DNA of 64,000 bases from Rhodococcus sp. NBC_00297 (GTDB lineage: Bacteria > Actinomycetota > Actinomycetes > Mycobacteriales > Mycobacteriaceae), in contig NZ_CP108041.1 in NCBI RefSeq assembly GCF_036173065.1, positions 2,669,001 through 2,733,000 on the forward strand, written 5' to 3'. The notes under the pieces were generated by a model. The model was not told the origin of the DNA. It was given only the letters and a program-made list of their open reading frames with translations, and searched no databases. Shown piece after piece: positions 25,959 to 34,593 of the stretch. Made by a program: the position numbers and the translations under genes. Each line of letters starts with the position of its first letter. Position 1 is the first letter of the stretch.

Positions 25959-26803
25959 CCGAACGGGTTCGCGGTGTGCCCGATGAGGTCGGCGACCGAC
26001 TCGATGACACGGGTGGGGCGGAACGGGAACATCTCGACGCTGGCGGGGGTCGAGATACCGGTGAGCACGAGGATGGTCTGGAGACCGGCTTCGAGCCCGG
26101 ACACGATGTCCGTGTCCATGCGGTCACCGATCATCAGCGTGTTCTCCGAGTGCGCGCCGATGGCCCGCAGAGCGGACCGCATCATCAACGCGTTCGGTTT
26201 GCCCACGTAGTACGGCTCACGTCCGGTCGCGCGCGTGATGAGCGCGGCGACGGATCCGGTGGCGGGCAGCGATCCCTCGCGTGACGGGCCGGTGGCGTCG
26301 GGATTGGTGGCGATGAAACGGGCTCCGCGTTCGACCAGCCGAATGGCGGTGGTGATGGCCTCGAAGGAGTACGTGCGGGTCTCGCCGAGCACCACGTAGT
26401 CGGGATCGATGTCCGTGATGATGTAGCCGATGTCGTGCAGGGCCGTCGTCAGGCCGGACTCCCCGACCACGTAGGCGGTACCGTTCGGCCGCTGGTTCCC
26501 CAGGAAGGTGGCGGTGGCGAGTGCCGACGTCCAGATCGACTCCTCGGGGATCTCGAGGCCGGTCCGTCGCAGGCGTGCCTGCAGGTCGCGACGGGTGCGG
26601 ATCGAGTTGTTCGTCAGGACGATGAACGGGGTGTTCGTGTCCTGGAGTTCCTTCAGGAAGCGGTCCGCTCCGGGGACGAGGTGCTCCTCGTGCACCAGGA
26701 CACCGTCCATGTCCATCAGGTACGTCCACGGGGGTGTCCCCGTCGTGGACGGAGCATCGTCAGGTCGCACGGCGTCGTCAGGACTCACTCTGTCGGGGCT
26801 CAC
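25955..26803 (-). CDS. HAD-IIA family phosphatase (NagD-like)
   Basis: The 282-residue phosphatase of the NagD/PGP type has motif I DMDGVLVHEE, where the first Asp is the nucleophile. Motif II is FIVLTNNS, a C2B cap lies between, the Lys is in YYVGKPNALMM, and motif IV is IGDRMDTDIVSGLEAG. Such enzymes dephosphorylate nucleotides or sugar phosphates, often as housecleaning. The first about 25 residues are poorly conserved, so the true start may lie nearer MDMDG. It is translationally coupled (ATGA) to the isochorismate synthase gene. Confidence 0.9.
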   Translation of the reverse strand: MSPDRVSPDDAVRPDDAPSTTGTPPWTYLMDMDGVLVHEEHLVPGADRFLKELQDTNTPFIVLTNNSIRTRRDLQARLRRTGLEIPEESIWTSALATATFLGNQRPNGTAYVVGESGLTTALHDIGYIITDIDPDYVVLGETRTYSFEAITTAIRLVERGARFIATNPDATGPSREGSLPATGSVAALITRATGREPYYVGKPNALMMRSALRAIGAHSENTLMIGDRMDTDIVSGLEAGLQTILVLTGISTPASVEMFPFRPTRVIESVADLIGHTANPFG

Positions 26804-26867
26804 GACACCATTCTGCCCCTCCGGAATCGTCGCGAGTACAACGCGCCGCGGCGTCGGAGCCGACCCT

Positions 26868-26873
26868 TACAGT
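26868..26873 (+). promoter_or_regulatory. -10 element of leaderless GNAT gene
   Basis: TACAGT lies with its last base 7 nt before GTG 26880. This supports that start and a leaderless transcript for the two acetyltransferase genes. Confidence 0.45.
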
Positions 26874-26879
26874 GGCCTG

Positions 26880-27596
26880 GTGCAGTGCGACGACCGAGTT
26901 CCGGTGATCCCGACCCTCCCCGACGCGCATCCGCTGGACGATCCCATCCGATCGTCCCTCGTCGGCGCCCACTCCCGGTTCGCCGAATGGCGGGGCCGGA
27001 TCGCGCGTTACCACCCCGAGGTGGCCGGGTTCTTCGGTCACCCCGAGGACATGACGGCGGAGGACTGGGCGGATCTCGGCGCCCTGCTCCCGGTGGGTGA
27101 GCAGGCTGCACTGCGGGGCGACGGCATCACCCCGCCCGCCGGGTGGCGCGTTCTCGACCGGATCGGGCTGCTGCAGTTCGACGGATCCGCGCTGGTGGTG
27201 GAGCCGGAACCGGCCGCGCAGGTGCTCACCGCCGACGACGTGCCGGAGATGCTCGATCTCGTGCACCGCACCCGGCCGGGACCGTTCCGCTCGCGGACCA
27301 TCGAGATGGGCACGTACCTGGGCGTCCGGGACGGGTCGCGGCTCGTCGCCATGGCCGGGGAGCGCATGCATCCCGACGGCTGGACCGAGATCAGCGCCGT
27401 GTGCACCGACCCCGAGTACCGAGGGCAGGGCCTGGCCACCCGCCTCATCCGCGCTGTCGGGTACGGCATCCGGGAGCGGGGCGAGGTGCCGTTCCTGCAC
27501 ACGAGTGTGACCAACACCCGCGCCGTCGCGCTCTACGACACCCTCGGATTCGTGCTCCGCCGACAGACCACCCTGACGATCGCCGAGGTCGCCTGA
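26880..27596 (+). CDS. GNAT-family N-acetyltransferase
   Basis: The 238-residue acetyl-CoA-dependent acyltransferase has the GNAT core in its C-terminal half: MAGERMHPDGWTEISAVCTDPEYRGQGLATRLIRAV holds the acetyl-CoA pyrophosphate loop RGQGLA, and SVTNTRAVALYDTLGFVLRRQ ends the fold. The N-terminal about 100 residues (DDPIRSSLVGAHSRFAEW...) are less conserved and typical of FR47-like proteins. The stop overlaps the start of the Eis-like gene by one base (TGATG). The substrate is unknown. Confidence 0.88.
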   Translation: MQCDDRVPVIPTLPDAHPLDDPIRSSLVGAHSRFAEWRGRIARYHPEVAGFFGHPEDMTAEDWADLGALLPVGEQAALRGDGITPPAGWRVLDRIGLLQFDGSALVVEPEPAAQVLTADDVPEMLDLVHRTRPGPFRSRTIEMGTYLGVRDGSRLVAMAGERMHPDGWTEISAVCTDPEYRGQGLATRLIRAVGYGIRERGEVPFLHTSVTNTRAVALYDTLGFVLRRQTTLTIAEVA

Positions 27597-28795
27597 TGGT
27601 CGACATCCGCATTCTCGAGTCGCGGTCCGACCTGCTGGAATCGCAGCGCGTCTTCCGTGCCGCGATGGTGGGACTGCCCACGCTGCAGGTCACCGAGGAC
27701 GAGATCGCGAGTCTGCGCGAGCCCGGTCGGACCTACGGCGCCTTCGACGGCGATCGACTTGTCGGGACCACCGATTCGGCCCGCGGAACCCTGACGCTGC
27801 CGGGCGGCGCTCGGGTTCCCCACCTGGCCGTCACCCATGTCGGGGTGTTGCCGACCCACACCCGCCGCGGTGTCGTGTCCGCTCTGCTGCGGCGCCAGCT
27901 GCGGGACGCGCGCGATGCCGGGGACGTCGTCGCCTCGCTCCGTGCGTCGGAGGCTGTCATCTACGGCCGCTACGGCTACGGCGTCGCCACCTCGTCCGTG
28001 TCCGCCGAGGTCGTCACCGCGCGTGCGTCGGTGCGGGAGGAGGCCGTGTCCAGCGGCACCGTCCGCCTCGTCGACGACGGGGACGTGTTCGACGTGCAGG
28101 CCGGCATCGTCGCGTCGCACCCGTCGAGTCGACCGGGCACCATCACCCGACTGCCCGTCTGGTGGAACGCGTCGAGGCTGCGCGGGCGGACCGACACCGG
28201 TCCGGTGTGGAACGCGGTGCACTCCACCGGCGGGGTCGACGACGGATACGTCCGGTACCGCCCGCGCGACCCGCGGACGTGGTGGTCCGGGAACGACCGC
28301 CGGGTGGTCGTCGAGGACCTCCATGCGCCCGACGACGCGGTGTTCGCCGACCTGGTCCGCTTCCTCCTGCGACTCGACCTCGTCGACCGCATCACGTTTC
28401 CCGCACTGCCCGTCGACACCGTGCTGCCACTGCTGATGCACGATCGCCGATCCGTACGACTCGATCGCACCGAGGACGAGACCTGGCTGCGCATCCTCGA
28501 CGTGTCCGCGGCACTGTCCGCGCGCACGTACGGGCCCGGGGACGCTGTGACCATCGCCGTGCAGGACCAGGACCTGCCGGAGAACGCCGGGACCTACGCC
28601 GTCGCACCGGACGGCGTGCGGGTGGTCGACGCGGCGCCGGATCTGACGGTGCACGTCCGAGATCTGGCGTCGGTGCTGCTCGGCGGGACGTCGTGGGCGG
28701 CCCTGGTCACCGCCGGTCTCGCGGAGGGTGAGGCATCGGCTGCCGACGAGCTGTTCCGGACTCCGCAGGCCCCCTTCGCCGGAGTGGGCTTCTGA
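27596..28795 (+). CDS. eis: Eis-type N-acetyltransferase
   Basis: The 399-residue enhanced-intracellular-survival family acetyltransferase has tandem GNAT folds plus an SCP-like C-terminal domain. Mycobacterial Eis acetylates aminoglycosides and lysines at several amines and forms hexamers. Visible are the acetyl-CoA motif HVGVLPTHTRRGVVSALLRRQ, the general-base region EAVIYGRYGYGVAT with the conserved Tyr, and a free C-terminal Phe (FAGVGF), whose carboxylate is catalytic in Eis. Length matches Eis (about 400-410). The start ATG overlaps the preceding GNAT stop. Aminoglycoside activity of this copy is not established. Confidence 0.88.
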   Translation: MVDIRILESRSDLLESQRVFRAAMVGLPTLQVTEDEIASLREPGRTYGAFDGDRLVGTTDSARGTLTLPGGARVPHLAVTHVGVLPTHTRRGVVSALLRRQLRDARDAGDVVASLRASEAVIYGRYGYGVATSSVSAEVVTARASVREEAVSSGTVRLVDDGDVFDVQAGIVASHPSSRPGTITRLPVWWNASRLRGRTDTGPVWNAVHSTGGVDDGYVRYRPRDPRTWWSGNDRRVVVEDLHAPDDAVFADLVRFLLRLDLVDRITFPALPVDTVLPLLMHDRRSVRLDRTEDETWLRILDVSAALSARTYGPGDAVTIAVQDQDLPENAGTYAVAPDGVRVVDAAPDLTVHVRDLASVLLGGTSWAALVTAGLAEGEASAADELFRTPQAPFAGVGF

Positions 28796-28832
28796 CCTTC
28801 CGGATCTTGGTGTTCGGCTCCCGTCGCCAGTA

Positions 28833-28851
28833 CGGCGTGCCCTACACGCCG
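28833..28851. terminator. Weak hairpin between convergent eis and DUF2510 genes
   Basis: CGGCGTG and CACGCCG form a 7-bp stem with a 5-nt loop in the 69-bp gap between the two stops. It is short, and termination is a guess from position. Confidence 0.4.
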
Positions 28852-28864
28852 ACGTGAGGGTCGA

Positions 28865-29269
28865 TTACTGATCGAACACACGCGACAGTTCGCCGCGTCT
28901 TTCCGACATCTCGTTCTCGATAGTCACTGCGTTCACTACACCCAACACCAGAGCTAACACCGCGAGAAGGCGCACGATCGTTGAGGCTCCAAGGAAGAAG
29001 GCCAGAGCCGTTCCCACAGCGATGACCGCGACACCTGTCCAGATGGGCCCGGAGCCGGTGAGGAGGCTCACCGATTGCATGGACATGAGTAGCCCGATGG
29101 CGACGAGCACGAAAGCACCGAAGTTGGCGGCTGCCCTACGGCCCTTGCCTGTCGGGCCTGCTGCTGCTGGACCGGCGGGCCCCACCCACGAACGTCCATC
29201 CCAGTAGATGTGGCGACTCGCGTCGGATGGATCGGGATACCACCCTGGTGGTGGAGGGGCTGGGTTCAT
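28865..29269 (-). CDS. DUF2510-containing small membrane protein
   Basis: The 134-residue protein begins with the DUF2510 motif PPPGWYPDPSDASRHIYWDGRSWV (about 6-29). Three hydrophobic helices follow (FGAFVLVAIGLLM, IWTGVAVIAVGTALAFFLG, IVRLLAVLALVLGVV), then a charged tail. DUF2510 is an actinobacterial domain usually at the cytoplasmic side of membrane proteins, of unknown function. Base composition is lower in GC than the neighbours and codons are less biased, hinting at recent acquisition or relaxed selection. Confidence 0.75.
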   Translation of the reverse strand: MNPAPPPPGWYPDPSDASRHIYWDGRSWVGPAGPAAAGPTGKGRRAAANFGAFVLVAIGLLMSMQSVSLLTGSGPIWTGVAVIAVGTALAFFLGASTIVRLLAVLALVLGVVNAVTIENEMSERRGELSRVFDQ

Positions 29270-29453
29270 CGGCTGAGATTATCAAGATGACCGCCCGGTT
29301 TATTCGCAATCCGAACACGCCCGGGCTTCGATTCGAGGCGCCACTGAGCGCAGCGGAGCACTGTCGTCGAGTGAGTTCATAACGAACAGGTGGCGAAGCA
29401 TTCCCCTCCGATCTCTGCGATTCCAACCCGTGTGCCGGGTGCGGATCCCTCCT

Positions 29454-29459
29454 AACCTC
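29454..29459 (+). promoter_or_regulatory. Putative -10 of the monooxygenase operon
   Basis: TAACCT lies 32 bp before the first ATG of the five-gene operon, which has a GGGAG ribosome-binding site. Further upstream, GTTCATAACGAAC (29375-29387) is an imperfect dyad. No -35 is convincing. The rest of 29270-29491 shows nothing else. Confidence 0.3.
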
Positions 29460-29491
29460 GGGTGTCCGGGGGCGATACGAGGGAGCGCACG

Positions 29492-30403
29492 ATGACCAGG
29501 ACGGTGACACTCGGCTTCGACGTCGGGGTCGGTTCGGCCGACGGACGAGCCGTGGCCGCCACGGTGACCGCGGCCGAGAACGCAGGATTCGGCTACGTCA
29601 CGTTCGACGACGACGACGTGGCGACGGGTGGTGTCGACGCCGTCACGCGCGCGGCCTTCGTCGCCGCGACCACCAGCACGGTGGGCCTCGTCGCCACCGC
29701 CAGCACCACCTACGCGGAACCGTTCCACCTCTCGTCGCAGCTCGCGTCGTTGGACTACGCGTCCCGCGGCCGGGCGGGTTGGGTGGCATCCCGGTCGCTG
29801 GCACCCGACGTCGCGGCAGCATGGGGTCGCGAAGTCGTCTCGGCCGATACCGATCTGGTTCGTGAACAGCGTGATTCGGTGACCGTGGCGCGTGGACTGT
29901 GGGACTCGTGGGAGGACGACGCGGTGATCCGCGACTTCCCGACGGGCCGGTTCCTGAACCAGCAGAAGCTGCACTACGTCGACTTCGTCGGGGAGGAGTA
30001 CTCGGTGAAGGGCCCCGCGATCGTGCCTCGCCCGCCGCAGGGTCAGGTGGTGGTGTTCGGCCGATTCGGCGAGATCGACGCCGATCTGCTCGACGTCGTC
30101 CTCGTGGAGAACGAAGCGGACGCGCGCGCGGTGACCGGGGCGCACGTCGTTCTCGACGTCGAGGCCCCCGGAAGCCCGACGGCCGCAGCGGCTCTCGTCG
30201 AGCGCATTGCTGCCCTCGACGACGCGATCGGCGGGATCAGGTTGCGTCCTGACCTGATCGACGACGATCTCCGCGTCGCCGCACGCTACGTCCTTCCTCA
30301 ACTGTTCGAGCGGGACCTGGCCCATCGGCCGGTCCCGGCCACGACGCTGCGTTCCACTCTGGGCCTGGCCCGCCCGGTCAACCGATTCGAGGCTGCGCGA
30401 TGA
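29492..30403 (+). CDS. Short luciferase-like flavin monooxygenase
   Basis: The 303-residue luciferase-like (LLM) TIM-barrel protein resembles the NtaA/SnaA/DszA group: TVGLVATASTTYAEPFHLSSQLASLDYASRGRAGWVASRS is its clearest stretch. It is about 100-150 residues shorter than full members and the C-terminal half is divergent, so it may be a non-catalytic partner or bind an unusual flavin. GGGAG precedes ATG 29492. It is the first gene of a five-gene run in which every junction is a 4-bp overlap. Members of this group oxygenate sulfonates, sulfones or chelators with FMNH2, or use F420. The substrate is unknown. Confidence 0.8.
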   Translation: MTRTVTLGFDVGVGSADGRAVAATVTAAENAGFGYVTFDDDDVATGGVDAVTRAAFVAATTSTVGLVATASTTYAEPFHLSSQLASLDYASRGRAGWVASRSLAPDVAAAWGREVVSADTDLVREQRDSVTVARGLWDSWEDDAVIRDFPTGRFLNQQKLHYVDFVGEEYSVKGPAIVPRPPQGQVVVFGRFGEIDADLLDVVLVENEADARAVTGAHVVLDVEAPGSPTAAAALVERIAALDDAIGGIRLRPDLIDDDLRVAARYVLPQLFERDLAHRPVPATTLRSTLGLARPVNRFEAAR

Positions 30404-31710
30404 CCGCTCTCTTCCGTCCCGACGCCACCGTCCACCTGGGTGTCTTCTACCAGGGCGTCAACCACACGACGATCTGGTCGGACCCGGCCAGTGGCTCGCA
30501 GATCGACTTCGAGACGTTCCGTCGGCTGATCACGACCGCCGAGCGCGGACTGTTCGACGCCTTCTTCCTCGGTGAGGGGCTCCGACTGCGCGAGCAGGGC
30601 GGCAAGATCCTCGACCTGGACATCGCCGGTCGTCCCGACGCCATCACACAGTTGGCGGCGCTCGCCGGCATCACCACGAACATCGGACTGGTGGCCACCC
30701 AGAACACCACCTACAACGAACCGGTGGACCTCGCGCGTCGACTGTCGGGACTGGACGTGCTGTCCGGTGGTCGCGCCGGCTGGAACGTCGTCACGACCGA
30801 CAACGCGTGGACCGGCGAGAACTTCCGACGCGGCGGCTACCTCGACCACGCGGACCGCTACGTGCGCGCCGGAGAGTTCCTCGACGTCGCCAGAGCCCTG
30901 TGGAACGCAGGAGGCACGCCCGACTCCGTGCGCATCCAGTCCTCGCAGTTCGACATCGCCTCTGCTGCACCGATTCCCCGCAGTCCGCAGGACCACCCGG
31001 TGATCTTCCAGGCGGGAGATTCCAGCACCGGTCGCGACTTCGCCGCCCAGCACGCCGACGTGATCTTCTCCGCGCACGGCACCCACTTCGACGACGCACT
31101 CGACTTCGCGAACGACATCCGCGCGCGACTCGTGGCCCGAGGGAGACCGGACGACGACATCAAGATCCTGCCCGGCACCCAGATCGTCCTCGCGGACCAC
31201 GAGCGGGACGTGGACGAGAAGGTGCGCTGGGTCAAGGAGGGTCAGTTCACCGGCCCGACGACGCTGTCGATCGCCGGCCAGGTGTGGGGGCGCGATCTGT
31301 CCGATCGTGATCCCGACGGACCACTCCCCACCGAGGATCCGATCGTCAGTGGCGTCGTCGGTGCTCGTGGCTCGGCGTTCAACGGCATCGATGTGGATGC
31401 ACGCGTGCGGGAATGGCGGTCGCTCGCCGAGGCGAAGAACCTGTCGCTGCGGCAGGTCGTCATCGAGACGTCGGCGCGTACCGGATTCGCGGGTACGCCG
31501 AGCCAGGTCGCGGACGAGCTCACCCGGTGGGTCCGCGGAGGGGCGAGCGACGGCTTCAACATCACGCCGTACCTCGTGCCGAGCGGGCTCGACGACATCG
31601 TCGACAAGCTGGTTCCCGAACTGCAGGAACGTGGTTCGTACCCAGCCGCCTACGGGGGGTCGACCTTGCGGGAGCACCTCGGACTACGTCGACCCAGCAT
31701 CGGCGAGTGA
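30400..31710 (+). CDS. NtaA/SnaA/DszA-type flavin-dependent monooxygenase
   Basis: The 436-residue LLM monooxygenase has the family hallmarks FRRLITTAERGLFDAFFLGEG, IGLVATQNTTYNEPVDLARRLSGLDVLSGGRAGWNVVTTDN and HPVIFQAGDSSTGRDFAAQHADVIFS. Its length (about 440-450) matches DszA/NtaA enzymes, which use FMNH2 from a separate reductase to oxygenate substrates such as dibenzothiophene sulfone or nitrilotriacetate. The ATGA overlap couples it to the gene before. No flavin reductase is in this operon, so a chromosomal one must serve. Which compound is attacked cannot be read from the sequence. Confidence 0.9.
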   Translation: MTALFRPDATVHLGVFYQGVNHTTIWSDPASGSQIDFETFRRLITTAERGLFDAFFLGEGLRLREQGGKILDLDIAGRPDAITQLAALAGITTNIGLVATQNTTYNEPVDLARRLSGLDVLSGGRAGWNVVTTDNAWTGENFRRGGYLDHADRYVRAGEFLDVARALWNAGGTPDSVRIQSSQFDIASAAPIPRSPQDHPVIFQAGDSSTGRDFAAQHADVIFSAHGTHFDDALDFANDIRARLVARGRPDDDIKILPGTQIVLADHERDVDEKVRWVKEGQFTGPTTLSIAGQVWGRDLSDRDPDGPLPTEDPIVSGVVGARGSAFNGIDVDARVREWRSLAEAKNLSLRQVVIETSARTGFAGTPSQVADELTRWVRGGASDGFNITPYLVPSGLDDIVDKLVPELQERGSYPAAYGGSTLREHLGLRRPSIGE

Positions 31711-32834
31711 GATTCCACTGGTTCCTCCCCACCGGGGGTGACGACGAGAGGCTCGGTGCGCGCTCGCACGGAGTCGCCATCGGCGGTGGGGGCGCCTCGG
31801 CAGCGGGTGCGGGACATCGGGACGCGACACTCGACTACCTGACCGAATTGGCCGTGACCGTCGAGGAACTCGGTTTCGAGGCAGTGCTCACTCCGACGGG
31901 CGGACACTGCGAGGACGCGTGGTTGGTCACCGCGGCGCTGATCCCGGCGACCACTCGTCTGAAGTTCCTGGTGGCGTTCCGGCCGGGCCAGGTCTCGCCC
32001 GTGACGTCGGCGCAGATGGTCAGTACATTCCATCGACTGTCCGGTGGCCGAGTGCTCCTCAACGTGGTGGTCGGGGGCGACGACGTCGAGCAGCGGTCCT
32101 ACGGCGACCGTCTGGCGAAGGAGGGCCGCTACGCGCGGGCGGGTGAGTTCCTCGGCATCGCGCGCGCCGTCTCCGACGGCCGGCCGGTGCGGCCGTCCGG
32201 CGACCACTACGCTGTGGACCGACCGAACGGCGGCGGTTTCGGCGGGCATCCTCCGGTGCCGCTTCCCGACGTCTATCTCGGCGGATCATCGGACGCCGCA
32301 CTGGATGTCGCCGCCGAGCATGCCGACGTCTTTCTCACGTGGGGCGAGTCTCCCGAGGCGGTGGCCGAGAAGATCTCCCACGTGCGGGAGCGTGCGGCTG
32401 CCCGCGGCCGCACCCTGCGTGCCGGACTGCGGATGCACGTGATCACCCGCGAGCGCGCGAAAGATGCGTGGGCTCGAGCCGAGGACCTGATCGCCGATGT
32501 CGACGACGCGACCGTCCGGACCCGACAGGCACAACTGGGCGCCGTGGGATCGGAAGGCCAGCGACGCATGCTGGCGTTGCACGGCGGTGATCGTCGGAAC
32601 CTGGTGGTGGGCCCCAACCTGTGGGCGGGCATCGGTCTCGTCCGCGGCGGCGCCGGCACCGCGCTGGTCGGCAGCCACGACGAGGTGGTGGCCCGCATCG
32701 AGGAGTATCGCGAGGCAGGTGTCGACGAGATCATTTTGTCGGGGTACCCCCATCTCGAGGAGGCACGTCACGTCGGCGCCGGTGTCCTCGGCAGAATCGC
32801 ATCGTCACCGTCCGAGAAGGAGTACGCATCATGA
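31707..32834 (+). CDS. Alkanesulfonate monooxygenase-like (SsuD family)
   Basis: The 375-residue LLM monooxygenase is of the SsuD type, which releases sulfite from alkanesulfonates with FMNH2 and O2. Motifs include FHWFLPTGGD at the N-terminus, AVLTPTGGHCEDAWLVTAALIPATTRLKFLVAFRPGQVSPV (a TGxxxED segment typical of SsuD), FHRLSGGRVLLNVVVGGD, and YLGGSSDAALDVAAEHADVFLTWGE. GTG 31707 overlaps the previous stop (GTGA). No ssuABC transporter or SsuE reductase is adjacent, unlike typical ssu operons, so I leave the gene symbol blank. Confidence 0.88.
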   Translation: MRFHWFLPTGGDDERLGARSHGVAIGGGGASAAGAGHRDATLDYLTELAVTVEELGFEAVLTPTGGHCEDAWLVTAALIPATTRLKFLVAFRPGQVSPVTSAQMVSTFHRLSGGRVLLNVVVGGDDVEQRSYGDRLAKEGRYARAGEFLGIARAVSDGRPVRPSGDHYAVDRPNGGGFGGHPPVPLPDVYLGGSSDAALDVAAEHADVFLTWGESPEAVAEKISHVRERAAARGRTLRAGLRMHVITRERAKDAWARAEDLIADVDDATVRTRQAQLGAVGSEGQRRMLALHGGDRRNLVVGPNLWAGIGLVRGGAGTALVGSHDEVVARIEEYREAGVDEIILSGYPHLEEARHVGAGVLGRIASSPSEKEYAS

Positions 32835-33625
32835 CAACATCCGTCACCACGTTCGAGCAGGACTGGGCTGCATGGCATTCCGATCGCGAGGAGTACTTCC
32901 GCGATCCGTTGGGCTGGGTCGCGCTCACAGGTCTGTACTGGCTGACCGAGACCGACGCGGCCGTGGGGGATCTGCCCGGTGTGTGGCGCGCCGACGACGA
33001 CGCTCTGCACGTCACCGCGAGCACGGGCGACGGGTTGTCGGTCGACGGGGTGGTCGTGGACGGGACTGTCGCTCTGCACCCTGTCGAGGGGGCTCCCGGC
33101 CTCCTCGTGGCCGCCGGTGAGCGGCGCGTCGAGGTGATTCGCCGCACCGGCTCGGTGGCCCTGCGCGTGCACGACCCCGCGGCCCCCACCTTGGCGTCGT
33201 TCGGCGGGATCCCCACCTTCGCACCCGACGAGAAGTGGCGCGTGAGTGGCACGTTCACGCCGTACGACTCCGAGCGCACGGTCACCACCGCGGCCGTCGT
33301 CGAGGGTCTGGAGCACCACCACGCCGGGCTGGGCGTCATCGACTTCACGCTCGGGAACGCACCGCAACAGTTCGTCGCATTCCGAGGGAAGGCGGGCGGC
33401 TTCCACATCCTCTTCACCGACGAGACCAGCGGCGTGAGCACCTACCCCGCGTGCCGGTCCCTCGCCGTCGGCGATGCGGACGCCGACGGCCTGGTGACAC
33501 TGGACTTCAACCGCGCGTCCAACCTGCCGTGCGCCCTCACCGACTACGCGACGTGCCCGGTGGCACCTCCCGAGAACCGGCTGACCGTCGCGGTGGAGGC
33601 CGGCGAGAAGCTTCCGATCAGGTGA
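32831..33625 (+). CDS. DUF1684 domain protein
   Basis: The 264-residue soluble protein matches the DUF1684 pattern. It starts FEQDWAAWHSDREEYFRDPLGWVALTGLYWL and has FGGIPTFAPDEKWRVSGTF in the middle. The signature tail is VTLDFNRASNLPCALTDYATCPVAPPENRLTVAVEAGEK; the consensus FNrAYNP is FNRASNL here. The family is widespread, possibly a beta-rich hydrolase or binding fold, with no established function. It is coupled by ATGA to the SsuD-like gene and by GTGA to the oxygenase, so it is likely an accessory of the same pathway. Confidence 0.85.
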   Translation: MTTSVTTFEQDWAAWHSDREEYFRDPLGWVALTGLYWLTETDAAVGDLPGVWRADDDALHVTASTGDGLSVDGVVVDGTVALHPVEGAPGLLVAAGERRVEVIRRTGSVALRVHDPAAPTLASFGGIPTFAPDEKWRVSGTFTPYDSERTVTTAAVVEGLEHHHAGLGVIDFTLGNAPQQFVAFRGKAGGFHILFTDETSGVSTYPACRSLAVGDADADGLVTLDFNRASNLPCALTDYATCPVAPPENRLTVAVEAGEKLPIR

Positions 33626-34593
33626 CAGCTCTGCCCGTTCTCGACATGTCGACCGCGGATGTCGACGGGTTTCGCTCGGCAGTGCGCGAGGCCACCCACG
33701 ACCACGGCTTCTTCCACCTGACCGGTCATGGTGTCGACCCCGAGCTCGTGTCGACGGTCCTGTCGCTGGCGCGCACCTTTTTCGCGCTGCCGGCGGACGC
33801 CAAGGACGAGATCAGTCAACTGAACTCGCCCCAGTTCCGCGGCTACAGTCGGCTCGGCGGCGAGCTGACCAACGGCGCCGTCGATTGGCGAGAGCAGATC
33901 GACATCGGTCCGGAGCGCGAGGTGATTCCCGCGGCGCAGGGATACTGGAACCTGCAGGGCCCCAACCAGTGGCCGTCCGCGCTACCCGAACTGCGTCCCG
34001 CGTTCGAGGCCTGGGACGCCGCCCTGTCGGACGTCGGGCTGCGGCTGCTCCGACACTGGGCAGTCTCCCTCGGCGCGGCCGAGGACACATTCGATGCCGC
34101 CTTCGCCGAGCTCCCCGCGACGTTGATCAAGGTGGTGCGGTATCCCGGCAGCACCGAGAACCCGCAGGGGGTGGGCGCGCACAAGGACTCGGGGGTGCTG
34201 ACGTTGCTTCTCGTGGAGCCGGAGTCGACCGGCTTGCAGGTGGAGCTGCGCGGCGGCGAGTGGATCGACGTACCGCCCGTGGCCGGCGCGTTCATCGTCA
34301 ACGTCGGGGAACTGCTCGAGGTCGCGACGGGTGGGTACCTGCGTGCCACTCGGCATCGCGTCCTCGCGCCGACGCCTGGCACGGACCGGGTGTCCGTTCC
34401 CTACTTCCTCAGCCCCGCACTGGATGCGCGCGTGCCGCTCATCGATCTTCCACCCGAGTTGGCGGCGCGGTCCCGGGGCGTCGACACTGATCCGGACAAC
34501 CCCCTCTTCCGGACCTACGGCGAGAACGCGTGGAAATCGCGTACCCGTGCACACCCGGACGTGGCCGAGAAGCACCACGGCATCAGGCGCTGA
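33622..34593 (+). CDS. 2OG-Fe(II) oxygenase, isopenicillin-N-synthase-like
   Basis: The 323-residue non-haem iron dioxygenase has the metal triad H187-x-D189 (GAHKDSG) and H245 (RATRHRV), and the 2-oxoglutarate-anchoring R256-x-S258 (DRVSVPYF). The N-terminal DIOX_N part reads HDHGFFHLTGHGVDPEL. Such enzymes hydroxylate, desaturate or cleave small molecules using O2 and 2-oxoglutarate. GTG 33622 overlaps the DUF1684 stop. It closes the operon and its stop overlaps the convergent ComB-like gene by 11 bp. It is not a TauD/alkylsulfatase-type enzyme, so its place in sulfur salvage is uncertain. Confidence 0.9.
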   Translation: MTALPVLDMSTADVDGFRSAVREATHDHGFFHLTGHGVDPELVSTVLSLARTFFALPADAKDEISQLNSPQFRGYSRLGGELTNGAVDWREQIDIGPEREVIPAAQGYWNLQGPNQWPSALPELRPAFEAWDAALSDVGLRLLRHWAVSLGAAEDTFDAAFAELPATLIKVVRYPGSTENPQGVGAHKDSGVLTLLLVEPESTGLQVELRGGEWIDVPPVAGAFIVNVGELLEVATGGYLRATRHRVLAPTPGTDRVSVPYFLSPALDARVPLIDLPPELAARSRGVDTDPDNPLFRTYGENAWKSRTRAHPDVAEKHHGIRR

